Source: Halisarca cf. caerulea
Lineage: Eukaryota; Porifera; Demospongiae; Chondrillida; Halisarcidae
Length of the DNA: 64,000 bases
Direction: 5' to 3'
Assembly: GCA_963170055.1 (NCBI GenBank)
Contig: CAUJGJ010000188.1
Location: forward strand, 437,671-501,670
The notes beneath the pieces were generated by a model. The model made no database searches. It was not told the origin of the DNA and saw only the letters and a list, made by a program, of their open reading frames with translations. This document shows, piece by piece, positions 52,401 through 62,720 of the stretch; the first letter of the stretch is position 1, and each line of letters starts with the position of its first letter. The position numbers and the translations under genes are program-made.

Positions 52401-54042
52401 AAAATTTTAATAATTTGTATCGCAAAGAGAACGATAGAAACATAAGTTTAAAATTAGGAAAAGTACAAAATTGGCAAAGTTCCTAAGATATTACTAATGA
52501 AATAGTTAAGTTTAAAATGTTACAAAGTTTAAATAATTTGTATCGCAAAGAGAACGTTAGAAACATAAGTTTAAGATTAGGAAAAGTACAAAATTGGCAA
52601 AGTTCCTAAGATATCATAAATGAAATAGTTAAGTTTAAAATGTTACAAAGTTTTAATAATTTGTATCGCAAAGAGAACGTTAGAAACATAAGTTCAAAAT
52701 TAGGAAAAGTACAAAATTGGTAAGTTCCTTAGATATTACAAATGAAATAGTTAAGTTTAAAATGTTACAAAATTTTAATAATTTGTATCGCAAAGAGAAC
52801 GTTAGAAACATAATTTTAAAATTAGGAAAAGTACCAAATTGCCAAAGTTCCTAAGATAACAGAAATGAAATAGCTAAGTTTAAAATGTTACAAAGTTTTA
52901 ATAATTTGTATCGCAAGTAGAACGTTAGAAACATAAGTTTAAAATTAGGGAAAGTACAAAATTGGCAAAGTTACTAAGATATTACAAATGAAATAGTTAA
53001 GTTGAAAATGTTACAAAGTTTTTATAATTTGTATCGCGAGTAGAACGTTAGAAACATAAGTTTAAAATTAGGAAAAGTACAAAATTGGCAAAGTTACTAA
53101 GATATCAACAATGAAATAGTTAAGTTTAAAATGTTACAAAATTTTAATAATTTGTATCGCGAGTAAAATGTTAGAAACATAAGTTTAAAATTAGGGAAAG
53201 TTCAAAATTGGCAAAGTTCCTAAGATATTACAAATGAAATAGTTAAGTTTAAAATGTTACAAAGTTTAAATAATTTGTATCGCAAAGAGAACGTTAGAAA
53301 CATAAGTTCAAAATTAGGGAAAGTACAAAATTGGCAAAGTTACTAAGATATCAAGAATGAAATATTTAAGTTTAAAATGTTACAAAATTTTAATAATTTG
53401 TATCGCAAAGAGAACGTTAGAAACATAAGTTTAAAATTAGGAAAAGTACAAAATTGGCAAAGTTCCTAAGATATTACAAATGAAATAGTTAAGTTTAAAA
53501 TGTTACAAAGTTTTAATAATTTGTATCGCGAGTAGAACGTTAGAAACATAAGTTTAACATTAGGAAAAGTCCAAAATTGGCAAAGTTCCTAAGATATCAG
53601 AAATGAAATAGCTAAGTTTAAAATTTTAAAAAGTTTTAATAATTTGTATCGCAAGTAGAACGTTGGAAACATAAGTTTAAAATTAGGGAAAGTAAAAAAT
53701 TGGCAAAGTTCCTAAGATATTACAAATGAAATAGTTAAGTTTAAAATGTTACAAAGTTTAAATAATTTGTATCGCAAAGAGAACGTTAGAAACATAAGTT
53801 TAAGATTAGGAAAAGTACAAAATTGACAAAGTTACTAAGATATCATAAATGAAATAGTTAAGTTTAAAATGTTACAAAGTTTAAATAATTTGTATCGCAA
53901 AGAGAACGTTAGAAACATAAGTTTAAAATTAGGGAAAGTACAAAATTGGCAAAGTTACTAAGATATCAACAATGAAATAGTTAAGTTTAAAATGTTACAA
54001 AGTTTTAATAGTTTGTATCGCAAAGAGAACGTTAGAAACATA

Positions 54043-55008
54043 CGCAGGTAAGTTATGTCCGAATTGAGGCTGGTAAGGGGCGTTTTGCGGTTTGGCAGGT
54101 ATGCGATTATATCGTCACGCCTCGGACAATTTATCACGCTCTCGCTATGTGACCACGTCCCACACGACAATATACGCGCGAGTATACTGGCTGCCACGCT
54201 CGCGTGCTTGCCTTTTTTAATATGGCCGTTTCAACAAAAATCCACGTTTACAATGGGGATACCTCTTATACTGTACGATTCTCTGTACATTTGCATGGAT
54301 CGTCATCCAGTTAAGGCATTGAAGTGCTGCATGGACGAAAGTATCTATTGCACCGGCGCTCTAAACTTCACGATCAACGCGTATACGTGCACCGTTCGGT
54401 GATGATGAATACCGTGACGTCATAATTAGTTCTCGTGACATCATGTGACTTTGCTCTGGAGTTGGGTCTTCTGCACTAGGTAAATTTCTTCGTAAAAGGC
54501 GGAGATCTAGATGGCGGTGCATAACTGCAGAAATTTAAGAGATGATTTCTAAAAGGTAAAGCTAACTTTTCACCGCGTATAATTTTGATTGCTTGTTCCA
54601 TTCAAGTTATGTCTAACTATATCCTGTCTTGTCCTTGCTTGCAAACTACAAAATGCTGTACATAACAACGAAAGAACTGAATTTCAAAATTATACGCGGT
54701 GAAAATTTAGATATTGATCCTAAGGTCATTTTGAACCCATTGTAAGGTTGAAAAACCACCATCTAGGTCTCCGCCTTTTTCACTAAAGCTGTTTTCGTAT
54801 GTTGTAGCAAATGATTAATTGTGCAACTGTTGAAAACATCACACAAAAGAAAAGGTTATTTCTACATAGTAGACAAGTTAAAAATATCATTCATGGCTTC
54901 TTGTAGGCTTTTTAGGAGGTATCTGTGGAGAAAATAGGGGTGCAATTACGGTCACCGTAGTGGCGGCCATTTTGACGGCGCCATAAAATTGGACATAACA
55001 TACCTGCG
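54043..55008. mobile_element. 966-bp non-autonomous TIR DNA transposon inserted in the satellite
   Basis: The left end CGCAGGTAAGTTATGTCC (54043-54060) and the reverse complement of the right end, CGCAGGTATGTTATGTCC (54991-55008), match at 17 of 18 bases. The TA target duplication is intact. The interior is much richer in G and C than the satellite and includes CpG-rich and CRE-like TGACGTCA sequence near 54415 and a GGCGGCCATTTTGACGGCG tract near the right end. A 115-codon + frame (54055-54402) has no transposase motif (no DDE/DDD signature or helix-turn-helix) and begins inside the TIR, so I treat it as chance. TA targeting and short TIRs fit a Tc1/mariner-type or other TA-specific mobilising transposase supplied in trans; the superfamily is not proven. 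Confidence 0.85.
54494..54779. repeat. nested foldback inside the TIR element
   Basis: Outer arms 54494-54518 and 54755-54779 (AAAAGGCGGAGA.CTAGATGG.GGT) are inverted copies at 23 of 25 bases. Inner arms 54567-54588 and 54684-54705 are a perfect 22-base inverted repeat containing TTCACCGCGTATAATTTTG, with a 95-base centre. The spacer sequences between outer and inner arms are not complementary. Either this is a second element nested in the first, or part of a structured transposon interior. No target duplication was seen around it. Confidence 0.65.
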
Positions 55009-58000
55009 TAAGTTTAAAATTAGGAAAAGTACTAAATTGGCAAAGTTCCTAAGATATCAGAAATGAAATAGCTAAGTTTAAAATGTTACAAAGTTTTAAT
55101 AATTTGTATCGCAAGTAGAACGTTAGAAACATAAGTTTAAAATTAGGAAAAGTACAAAATTGGCAAAGTTATTAAGATATCAACAATGAAATAGTTAAGT
55201 TTAAAATGTTACAAAATTTTAACAATTTGTATCGCGAGTAGAACGTTAGAAGCAAAAGTTTAAGATTAGGAAAAGTACTAAATTGGCAAAGTTCCTAAGA
55301 TATTACAAATGAAATAGTTAAGTTTAAAATGTTACAAAGTTTTAATAATTTGTATCGCGAGTAGAACGTTAGAAAATAAAGTTTAAGATTAGGGAAAGTA
55401 CAAAATTGGCAAAGTTATTAAGATATGAACAATGAAATAGTTAAGTTTTAAAATGTTACAAAGTTTTAATAGTTTGTATCGCAAAGAGAACGTTAGAAAC
55501 ATAAGTTTAAAATTACTAAAAGTACAAAATTGGCAAAGTTCCTAAGATATTACAAATGAAATAGTTAAGTTTAAAATGTTACAAAATTTTAATAATTTGT
55601 ATCGCGGGTAGAACGTTAGAAACAAAAGTTTAAGATTAGGAAAAGTACAAAATTGGCAAAGTTCCTAAGATATCATTAATGAAATAGTTAAGTTTAAAAT
55701 GTTACAAAGTTTACATAATTTGTATCGCAAAGAGAACTTTAGAAACATAAGTTTAAAATTAGGAAAAGTACCAAATTGCCAAAGTTCCTAAGATATCAGA
55801 AATGAAATAGCTAAGTTTAAAATGTTACAAAGTTTTAATAATTTGTATCGCAAGTAGAACGTTAGAAACATAAGTTTAAAATTAGGGAAAGTACAAAATT
55901 GGCAAAGTTACTAAGATATTACAAATGAAATAGTTAAGTTGAAAATGTTACAAAGTTTTTATAATTTGTATCGCAAAGAGAACGTTAGAAACATAAGTTT
56001 AAGATTAGGAAAAGTACAAAATTGACAAAGTTACTAAGATATCATAAATGAAATAGTTAAGTTTAAAATGTTACAAAGTTTAAATAATTTGTACCGCGAG
56101 TAAAATGTTAGAAACATAAGTTTAAAATTAGGGAAAGTTCAAAATTGGCAAAGTTCCTAAGATATTACAAATGAAATAGTTAAGTTTAAAATGTTACAAA
56201 GTTTAAATAATTTGTATCGCAAAGAGAACGTTAGAAACATAAGTTCAAAATTAGGGAAAGTACAAAATTGGCAAAGTTACTAAGATATCAACAATGAAAT
56301 AGTTAAGTTTAAAATGTTACAAAATTTTAATAATTTGTATCGCAAAGAGAACGTTAGAAACATAAGTTTAAAATTAGGAAAAGTACAAAATTGGCAAAGT
56401 TCCTAAGATATTACAAATGAAATAGTTAAGTTTAAAATGTTACAAAATTTTAATAATTTGTATCGCGAGTAGAACGTTAGAAACAAAAGTTTAAGATTAG
56501 GAAAAGTACAAAATTGGCAAAGTTCCTAAGATATCATAAATGAAATAGTTAAGTTTAAAATGTTACAAAGTTTAAATAGTTTGTATCGCAAAGAGAACGT
56601 TAGAAACATAAGTTTAAAATTAGGGAAAGTACAAAATTGGCAAAGTTCCTAAGATATTACAAATGAAATAGTTAAGTGTAAAATGTTACAAAGTTTTAAT
56701 AATTTGTATCGCGAGTAGAACGTTAGAAAATAAAGTTTAAGATTAGGAAAAGTAGAAAATTGGCAAAGTTACTAAGATATCAACAATGAAATAGTTAAGT
56801 TTAAAATGCTACAAAATTTTAATAATTTGTATCGTAAAGAGAACGTTAGAAACATAAGTTTAAAATTAGGAAAAGTACAAAATTGGCAAAGTTCCTAAGA
56901 TATTACAAATGAAATAGTTAAGTTTAAAATGTTACAAAATTTAACAATTTGTATCGCGAGTAGAACGTTAGAAACTAAAGTTTAAGATTAGGAAAAGTAC
57001 AAAATTGGCAAAGTTCCTAAGATATCATAAATGAAATAGTTAAGTTTAAAATGTTACAAAGTTTAAATAATTTGTATCGCAAAGAGAACATTACAAACAT
57101 AAGTTTAAAATTAGGGAAAGTACAAAATTGGCAAAGTTATTAAGATATGAACAATGAAATAGTTAAGTTTTAAAATGTTACAAAGTTTTAATAGTTTGTA
57201 TCGCAAAGAGAACGTTAGAAACATAAGTTTAAAATTACTAAAAGTACAAAATTGGCAAAGTTCCTAAGATATTACAAATGAAATAGTTAAGTTTAAAATG
57301 TTACAAAATTTTAATAATTTGTATCGCGGGTAGAACGTTAGAAACAAAAGTTTAAGATTAGGAAAAGTACAAAATTGGCAAAGTTCCTAAGATATCATTA
57401 ATGAAATAGTTAAGTTTAAAATGTTACAAAGTTTACATAATTTGTATCGCAAAGAGAACTTTAGAAACATAAGTTTAAAATTAGGAAAAGTACAAAATTG
57501 GCAAAGTTCCTAAGATATCATAAATGAAATAGTTAAGTTTAAAATGTTACAAAGTTTAAATAATTTGTATCACAAAGAGAACGTTAGAAACATAAGTTTA
57601 AAATTAGGAAAAGTACAAAATTGGCAAAGTTCCTAAGATATTACAAATGAAATAGTTAAGTTTAAAATGTTACAAAGTTTTAATAATTTGTATCGCAAAG
57701 AGAACGTTAGAAACATAACTTTAAAATTGGGAAAAGTACTAAAGTGGCAAAGTTCCTAAGATATCATTAATGAAATAGTTAAGTTTAAAATGTTACAAAG
57801 TTTTAATAATTTGTATCGCAAGTAGAACGTTAGAAACATAAGTTTAAAATGAGGAAAAGTAAAAAATTGGCAAAGTTCCTAAGATATCACAAATGAAATA
57901 GTTAAGTTTAAAATGTTACAAAGTTGTAATATTTGTATCGCAAAGAGAACGCTAGAAACATAAGTTTAAAATTAGGAAAAGTACTAAATTGGCAAAGTTC

Positions 58001-59343
58001 CTAAGATATTAACAATGAAATAGTTAAGTTTAAAATGTTACAAAGTTTTAATAATTTGTATCGCAAGTAGAACGTTAGAAACATAAATTTAAAATTAGGG
58101 AAAGCACAAAATTGGCAAAGTTACTGAGATATTAACAATGAAATAGTTAAGTTTAAAATGTTACAAAGTTTTAATAATTTGTATCGCGAGTAGAACGCTA
58201 GAAAGATAAGTTTAAAATTAGGAAAAGTACTAAATTGGCAAAGTTCCTAAGATATCATAAATGAAATAGTTAAGTTTAAAATGTTACAAAGTTTTAATAA
58301 TTTGTATCGCAAGTGGAACGTTAGAAACATAAGTTTAAAATTAGGAAAAGTACAAAATTGGCAAAGTTACTAAGATATTAACAATGAAATAGTTAAGTTT
58401 AAAATGTTACAAAGTTTAAATAATTTGTATCGCAAAGAGAGCGTTAGAAACATAAGTTTAAAATAAGGGAAAGTACAAAATTGGCAAAGTTCCTAAGATA
58501 TCATAAATGAAATAGTTAAGTTTAAAATGTTACAAAGTTTTAATAATTTGTATCGCAAGTGGAACGTTAGAAACATAAGTTTAAAATTAGGAAAAGTACA
58601 AAATTGGCAAAGTTACTAAGATATTAACAATGAAATAGTTAAGTTTAAAATGTTACAAAGTTTAAATAATTTGTATCGCAAAGAGAGCGTTAGAAACATA
58701 AGTTTAAAATAAGGGAAAGTACAAAATTGGCAAAGTTCCTAAGATATTACAATTGAAATAGGTAAGTTAAAAATGTTGCCAAGTTTTAATAATTTTTATC
58801 GCAAAGAGAACGTTAGAAACATAAGTTTAAAATTAGGAAAAGTACTAAATTGGCAAAATTACTACGATATTAACAATGAAATAGTTAAGTTTAAAATGTT
58901 ACAAAGTTTAAATAATTTGTATCGCAAAGAGAGCGTTAGAAACATAAGTTTAAAATAAGGGAAAGTACAAAATTGGCAAAGTTCCTAAGATATTACAATT
59001 GAAATAGGTAAGTTAAAAATGTTGCCAAGTTTTAATAATTTGTATCGCAAAGAGAACGTTAGAAACATAAGTTTAAAATTAGGAAAAGTACTAAATTGGC
59101 AAAATTACTAAGATATTAACAATGAAATAGTTAAGTTTAAAATGTTACAAAGCTTGTATTATTTGTATCGCAAAGAGAACGTTAGAAACATAAGTATAAA
59201 ATAAGGAAAAGTACAAAATTGGCAAATTTACTAAGATATTACAAATGAAATAGTTAAGTTTAAAATGTTACAAAGTTTTAATAATTTGTATCGCAAAGAG
59301 AACGTTAGAAACATAAGTTTAAAATTAGGAAAGGTACAAAATT
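55009..59343 (+). repeat. 123-bp satellite DNA, block right of the transposon (about 35 monomers)
   Basis: Same monomer, orientation and phase as the main block. It contains its own duplication: the series with ATATGAACAATG, TTACTAAAAGTAC, GCGGGTAGAAC and TTTACATAATTTG variants at about 55420-55740 recurs at about 57145-57465. Near 58440-59160 a short unit with AGAGAGCGTTAG, AAATAAGGGAAAG and ATAGGTAAGTTAAAAATG recurs. At 58773-58958 a TACTACGAT variant removes the usual stop, leaving a 61-codon frame across one and a half monomers; I regard it as chance. Confidence 0.97.
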
Positions 59344-59600
59344 GGCAAAGTTCACAGTATCCTTCCAAATGAAGATAACAATTTCTATTTACCATAGAAG
59401 CTAAGTTCAGAATGTTACAAAGTAGATTTACACTTCTTTTTGCAAAGATAACGTTAACAAGATTACTTTAAATTTAGAAACAGCACGAAATTGGCAAAGT
59501 TCATGCAAACTTTGAAAATGAAGATAGTGATTTTTAATTCTATAAAAGTTAAGTTTGAAATTTTACAAAGAATTCAGAGTGAAACACCACCATTATTGCC
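59344..59600 (+). repeat. two relic satellite monomers of ~149 bp at the array edge
   Basis: GGCAAAGTTCA starts at 59344 and 59493, 149 bases apart. Both align to the 123-bp monomer (GGCAAAGTTC, AAATGAA, TTAAGTTT/CTAAGTTC, ATTTTACAAAG/ATGTTACAAAG). Both also carry about 23-26 additional bases between AATGAAGATA and the .TAAGTT block, absent from all main-array monomers. The second is incomplete and fades out near 59600. Confidence 0.75.
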
Positions 59601-59833
59601 AAAAGTTACAATAAATCAAAGTAAAATCATGCATGTTGCAATAATTTGGGAAGTCTGATGTGGGGTTCAAATGCCCAGGACACAGAGTTCCCGATGGAAT
59701 AGATGCTGCAGGCTGTGGGTGAAACAAACGCTGCAGCTATTCTATTGGGCTCTGGCAGGGCTGGGAGAAGGAAGTTCTGCCAGCTGACCCCACAAAGTTC
59801 GCGAATTGCGAGAGGGCTTCTTTGCAAAGATAA

Positions 59834-59930
59834 CTTTAACGAATTGCTGGTCCCGTCTATTTGCATTGCCCCCACTTCAACCATAGATAATATATGCTTT
59901 AACGAATTGCTGGTTCCGTCTATTTGCATT
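59834..59930 (+). repeat. 34-bp direct duplication at 63-bp spacing
   Basis: CTTTAACGAATTGCTGGT.C (continuing CGTCTATTTGCATT) occurs at 59834 and 59897 with one mismatch. The spacer differs. Confidence 0.75.
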
Positions 59931-60340
59931 TACCCCCCAAATTTAGCCGTTTCGTACCCATCCAAGATTCGAGCGTGCTCAAGTAAGTAATATAAGTCAC
60001 TGATGAGATTAAACATGCCTAAACTATAGACGCATTGACGTTTAAACAAGAAAAAATAACTATAGGCAACAACAATGTTTCAGAACGCAAATAAGTAAAA
60101 GATGACAGCTAAACATAAGTGACAAGCATACCTGTAGCCTTTCTGATCCAATCACAAGCCAGTTTGACGAGTGTTCCCTCACAAATACTGCATGTGGCAA
60201 CACGTGTCAGAGCGCAAATTAGTAAACAATGTTAGAATGTTATTGTACACAATTTTATTGTCTATGTTATTGTACAGTGCTCTAACCAGCCCTTTTAAGG
60301 AGCTAGGGTGGGCCACCCTCCTTAAATTTTGGCTTAAACC

Positions 60341-60373
60341 ATTATTATTATTATTATTATTGTTATTATTTTA
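60341..60373. repeat. (ATT)n microsatellite
   Basis: About ten ATT units with one G interruption. Confidence 0.9.
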
Positions 60374-60833
60374 TGCTTTACAGCCACACAGTGGGTGACT
60401 GATGGTCTGACACCATGGTCTGGCGCAGCCAGAATAAGGAAGAAGAGACATTAAAGGGTGCCAGGTGATTAAATTAGGTAGTCATGATGAATGAATTTAA
60501 GTGAGTCATGAGGGACAGTTGGACTTAAACTGCATGAAATAAACATGTATGTTGCAGGCTCTAATCAAGACCGTAGATGTAGACAGTGATAATGGAGAAA
60601 TAATGACTTAAAAGGCATGAAATTAAGGTGCATAATTTTGGGCTCATGTAATTACAGAAAAAAAAAAAGATGGGTTAAATGGTCAATAGGGAATCAAGTT
60701 TTCTTTAAGTAGAGTCATTCCTTCTTTGTTCAGATACTTTTTAGTCAATAGATTACTAGGTAAAACTGACACCGTGCATGGTATACACTTGGAGCGAATT
60801 TCCTCAATAACAAAATACTAAAAAAAAATATAG

Positions 60834-61471
60834 AGAATAGTAATATTTGAGAACCGAATTGTCCGAAAAGCTGCTGAAGATGCTATCTGTCAGGGAAATG
60901 GCTTATGGTTGAAAAACTTGAAGCATCTCCTGATTCAGTTTGGCTGGTCTGACCATTCAGGACAAGTCATCAAGAAGGTCTCTCTGCCTGAATTGAAAGC
61001 AATGCTCAACAGTATTGCTTGGAGAAGTATTACGGATTCCTGGTCGACAGAGATGGAAAACCGCCCAAAGCTACAGTTTTGAACACCATTTGCAAGTCCG
61101 GATGTTGTAACAGATGCTGTGATGTTCCTAACAAGGCTTACAGAACAGTGCTTATGAAATTGAGAGGGGGAACAGCTCACTTCCACATTGAAACTGGAAG
61201 ATGGAGAGGGGTTCCTAGGGAAGAGCTTTTTCGCGAGGAATGTCCCTCTGGTGACATTGAAGATGTCGGGCATTGGTTACTCCACTGTGATGCATGGCAA
61301 GCCAACAGAGTGATCCTTTTTGAAAAGCTGCAAGCTCATCTCAGTCTGCATGATTTGGCATGTCTGGATGATGACCAGAAGACTGCAGTGATCTTGGACC
61401 TTGCCTGCAAGATCCCATCGATTATGAAGGCAATTATGCGTATGTGGACAGACAGATTTTGTGTTTGGTAG
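60834..61471 (+). pseudogene. non-LTR retrotransposon ORF2 C-terminal fragment (frameshifted)
   Basis: Frame A is open from 60834 to TGA at 61080 (RIVRKAAEDA, LPELKAMLNSIAWRSITDSW, ENRPKLQF). A frameshift near 61075 moves to frame B, which continues through LNTICKSG, YRTVLMKLRGGTAHFHIETG and RWRGVPREE to HWLLHCDAW, ending with TAG at 61469-61471. The block L.LR.GT..H.IETGRW followed by a Cys/His knuckle is the hallmark of the region after the reverse transcriptase in many LINE ORF2 proteins. The knuckle keeps Cys (codon 61241), His (61271) and Cys (61286) with the H-x4-C spacing, but the expected first Cys, three residues before 61241, is Arg. The RT and endonuclease domains are absent, so this is a 5'-truncated or eroded copy. 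It has the same strand as the ORF1 relic at 5355, but the window does not show whether they are one family. Confidence 0.75.
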
Positions 61472-61495
61472 TGCTTCATTGGACTGTCACGCCAT

Positions 61496-61740
61496 AATTG
61501 GTCCCCCCTAAAATGTGTCCCCCAGGACCATCCGTGGCACAACAGATGATCCCCCTGGACCATCTATGGCAGCATAAATGGTCCCCCCAGGACCGTCTAC
61601 AGTGCAATATGTGGTCCCTTCTTGCCATTGATGGTCCCCTTGTTGGACTATGCATGGCACTGTGTATGGTCCCCCTGGACCATCCATGGCAGCATAAATG
61701 GTCTCCCCAGGAACTTCCAATTCCCACAATATGGTATCAC
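61496..61740 (+). repeat. minisatellite, ~30-bp C-rich modules
   Basis: Modules of the type ATGGTCCCCCTGGACCAT and CATGGCAGCATAAATGGTC are repeated irregularly. A block CTGGACCATC.ATGGCAGCAT recurs at about 61555 and 61675 (offset 120). It starts about 25 bases after the LINE stop and shares its GATGGTCCCC module with the following minisatellite. Open frames rich in Gly-Asp-His-Trp on the minus strand are repeat artefacts. Confidence 0.8.
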
Positions 61741-61741
61741 A

Positions 61742-62720
61742 GATGGTCCCCTCTACTCACCCACTCCCCACATGCATTACCATCAATATGACACAACAGA
61801 TGGTCCCCCTCCATTCCCCCACTCCCCACATGCACTACCATCAATATGACATAACAGATGGTCCCCCTCCACTCCCCCACTCCCCACATGCACTACCATC
61901 AATATGACACAACAGATGGTCCCCTTGACTCCCCCACTCCCCACCTGCACTACCATCCATATGACAGTGGCCACAGATGGTCCCCCTCTACTCACCCACT
62001 CCCCACATGCACTACCATCCACATGACAGTGGCCACAGATGGTCCCCCTTGACTCCCCCACTCCTCACATGCACTACCATCAATATGACATAACAGATGG
62101 TCCCCCTTGACTCCCCCACTCCCCACCTGCACTACCATCCATGTGACAGTTGACACAGATGGTCCCCCTCTACTCACCCACTCCCCACCTGTACTACCAT
62201 CCACATGACAGTGGCCACAGATGGTCCCCCTTGACTCCCCCACTCCCCACATCCACTACCATCAATATGACAACAGATGGTCCCCCTTGACTCCCCCACT
62301 CCCCAACAGCACTACCATCCATACGACAGTGGCCACAGATGGTCCCCCTTGACTCCCCCACTCCCTACATCCACTACCATCAATATGACAACAGATGGTC
62401 CCCTTGACTCCCCCACTCCCCACCTGCACTACCATCCATATGACAGTGGCCACAGATAGTCCCCCTTGACTCCCCCACTCCTCACCTGCACTATACCATC
62501 CATATGACAGTGGCCACAGATGGTCCCCCTCTATATATACCCCCCACTCCCCACGTGCACTGCCATCCATATGACAGTGGTCACTGATGGTCCCCCTCGA
62601 CTCACCCACTCCCCACCTGCACTACCATCCATATGACAGCGGCCACATACAGATGGTCCCCCTCTACTCCCCACGTGCACTACCATCAATATATGGTATT
62701 GGCCACAGATGGTCCTTAGC
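61742..62720 (+). repeat. minisatellite of 17 units, two length classes
   Basis: GATGGTCCCC or a close variant starts at 61742, 61799, 61857, 61915, 61976, 62038, 62096, 62158, 62220, 62276, 62338, 62394, 62455, 62519, 62586, 62652 and 62708. Units of 56-58 bases end CAATATGACA(TA)ACA. Units of 61-62 end CATATGACAGTGGCCACA. A few of 64-67 have small insertions such as TATATATACC. The core is CTCCCCCACTCCCCAC.TGCACTACCATC. Because unit lengths are not multiples of three, the long open frames (DSPTPH...) do not stay in phase and are not coding. Confidence 0.9.

Larger units (their letters stand above)
7395..54042 (+). repeat. 123-bp AT-rich satellite DNA, main block (about 379 monomers)
   Basis: Head-to-tail, all in one orientation. 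Successive AAATAG starts, for example 7760 and 7883, are 123 bases apart. The consensus runs AAATAGTTAAGTTTAAAATG, TTACAAAGTTTTAATAATTT, GTATCGCAAGTAGAACGTTA, GAAACATAAGTTTAAAATTA, GGAAAAGTACAAAATTGGCA, AAGTTCCTAAGATATTACAA, ATG. About 29 of 123 bases are G or C (76% AT by hand count). Diagnostic variable sites are GCAAGTAG/GCAAAGAG/GCGAGTAG, AAAGTTTTAAT/AAAATTTTAAT/AAAGTTTAAAT, GTACAAA/GTACTAA, TCCTAAG/TACTAAG and ATATT/ATATC. TAAGTTTAAAAT occurs twice per monomer, 59 bases apart, so the monomer may itself be an old dimer. Nearly every monomer has a stop in each frame and there is no gene. The left-edge monomers are the most diverged. Confidence 0.98.
54041..55010. repeat. TA target-site duplication flanking the inserted element
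   Basis: The satellite normally reads GAAACATAAGTTTAAAATT. Here GAAACATA (TA at 54041-54042) is followed by the element, and after it TAAGTTTAAAATT resumes (TA at 55009-55010). Removing the element and one TA restores the monomer exactly. Confidence 0.9.
59601..60833. other. non-coding stretch with minor repeats
   Basis: No convincing gene. Frames on both strands at 59627-59990 are open but carry only a peptide repeat (MQIDGTSNSLK, minus strand) caused by the DNA duplication at 59834. A run of eleven A residues lies at 60658-60668; it could be a retroposon tail but no element body was identified. Confidence 0.4.

Noticed and set aside
1540..54060. Shared GCAGGTAAG between the hairpin at 1540 and the transposon end at 54043
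   Set aside because: Nine bases only, and it matches the common splice-donor-like word; not enough to call the two related.
54055..54402. 115-codon frame in the TIR element as a transposase
   Set aside because: Far too short, begins inside the terminal repeat, and has no helix-turn-helix or acidic triad that I can see.
7395..59343. Regularly spaced repeats as a CRISPR array
   Set aside because: The entire 123-bp unit repeats; there are no unique spacers, no cas genes, and the context is eukaryotic.
59627..59990. Overlapping open frames on both strands (100 and 95 codons)
   Set aside because: Both are open because of base composition; the internal peptide repeat simply reflects a 34-bp DNA duplication.
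60935..61273. 112-codon minus-strand frame opposite the LINE ORF2 fragment
   Set aside because: Shadow of the + strand retrotransposon reading, which has the recognisable motif.
61476..62609. Many Gly/Asp/His/Pro-rich frames on both strands
   Set aside because: Minisatellite translations. Unit lengths change phase and no frame persists.
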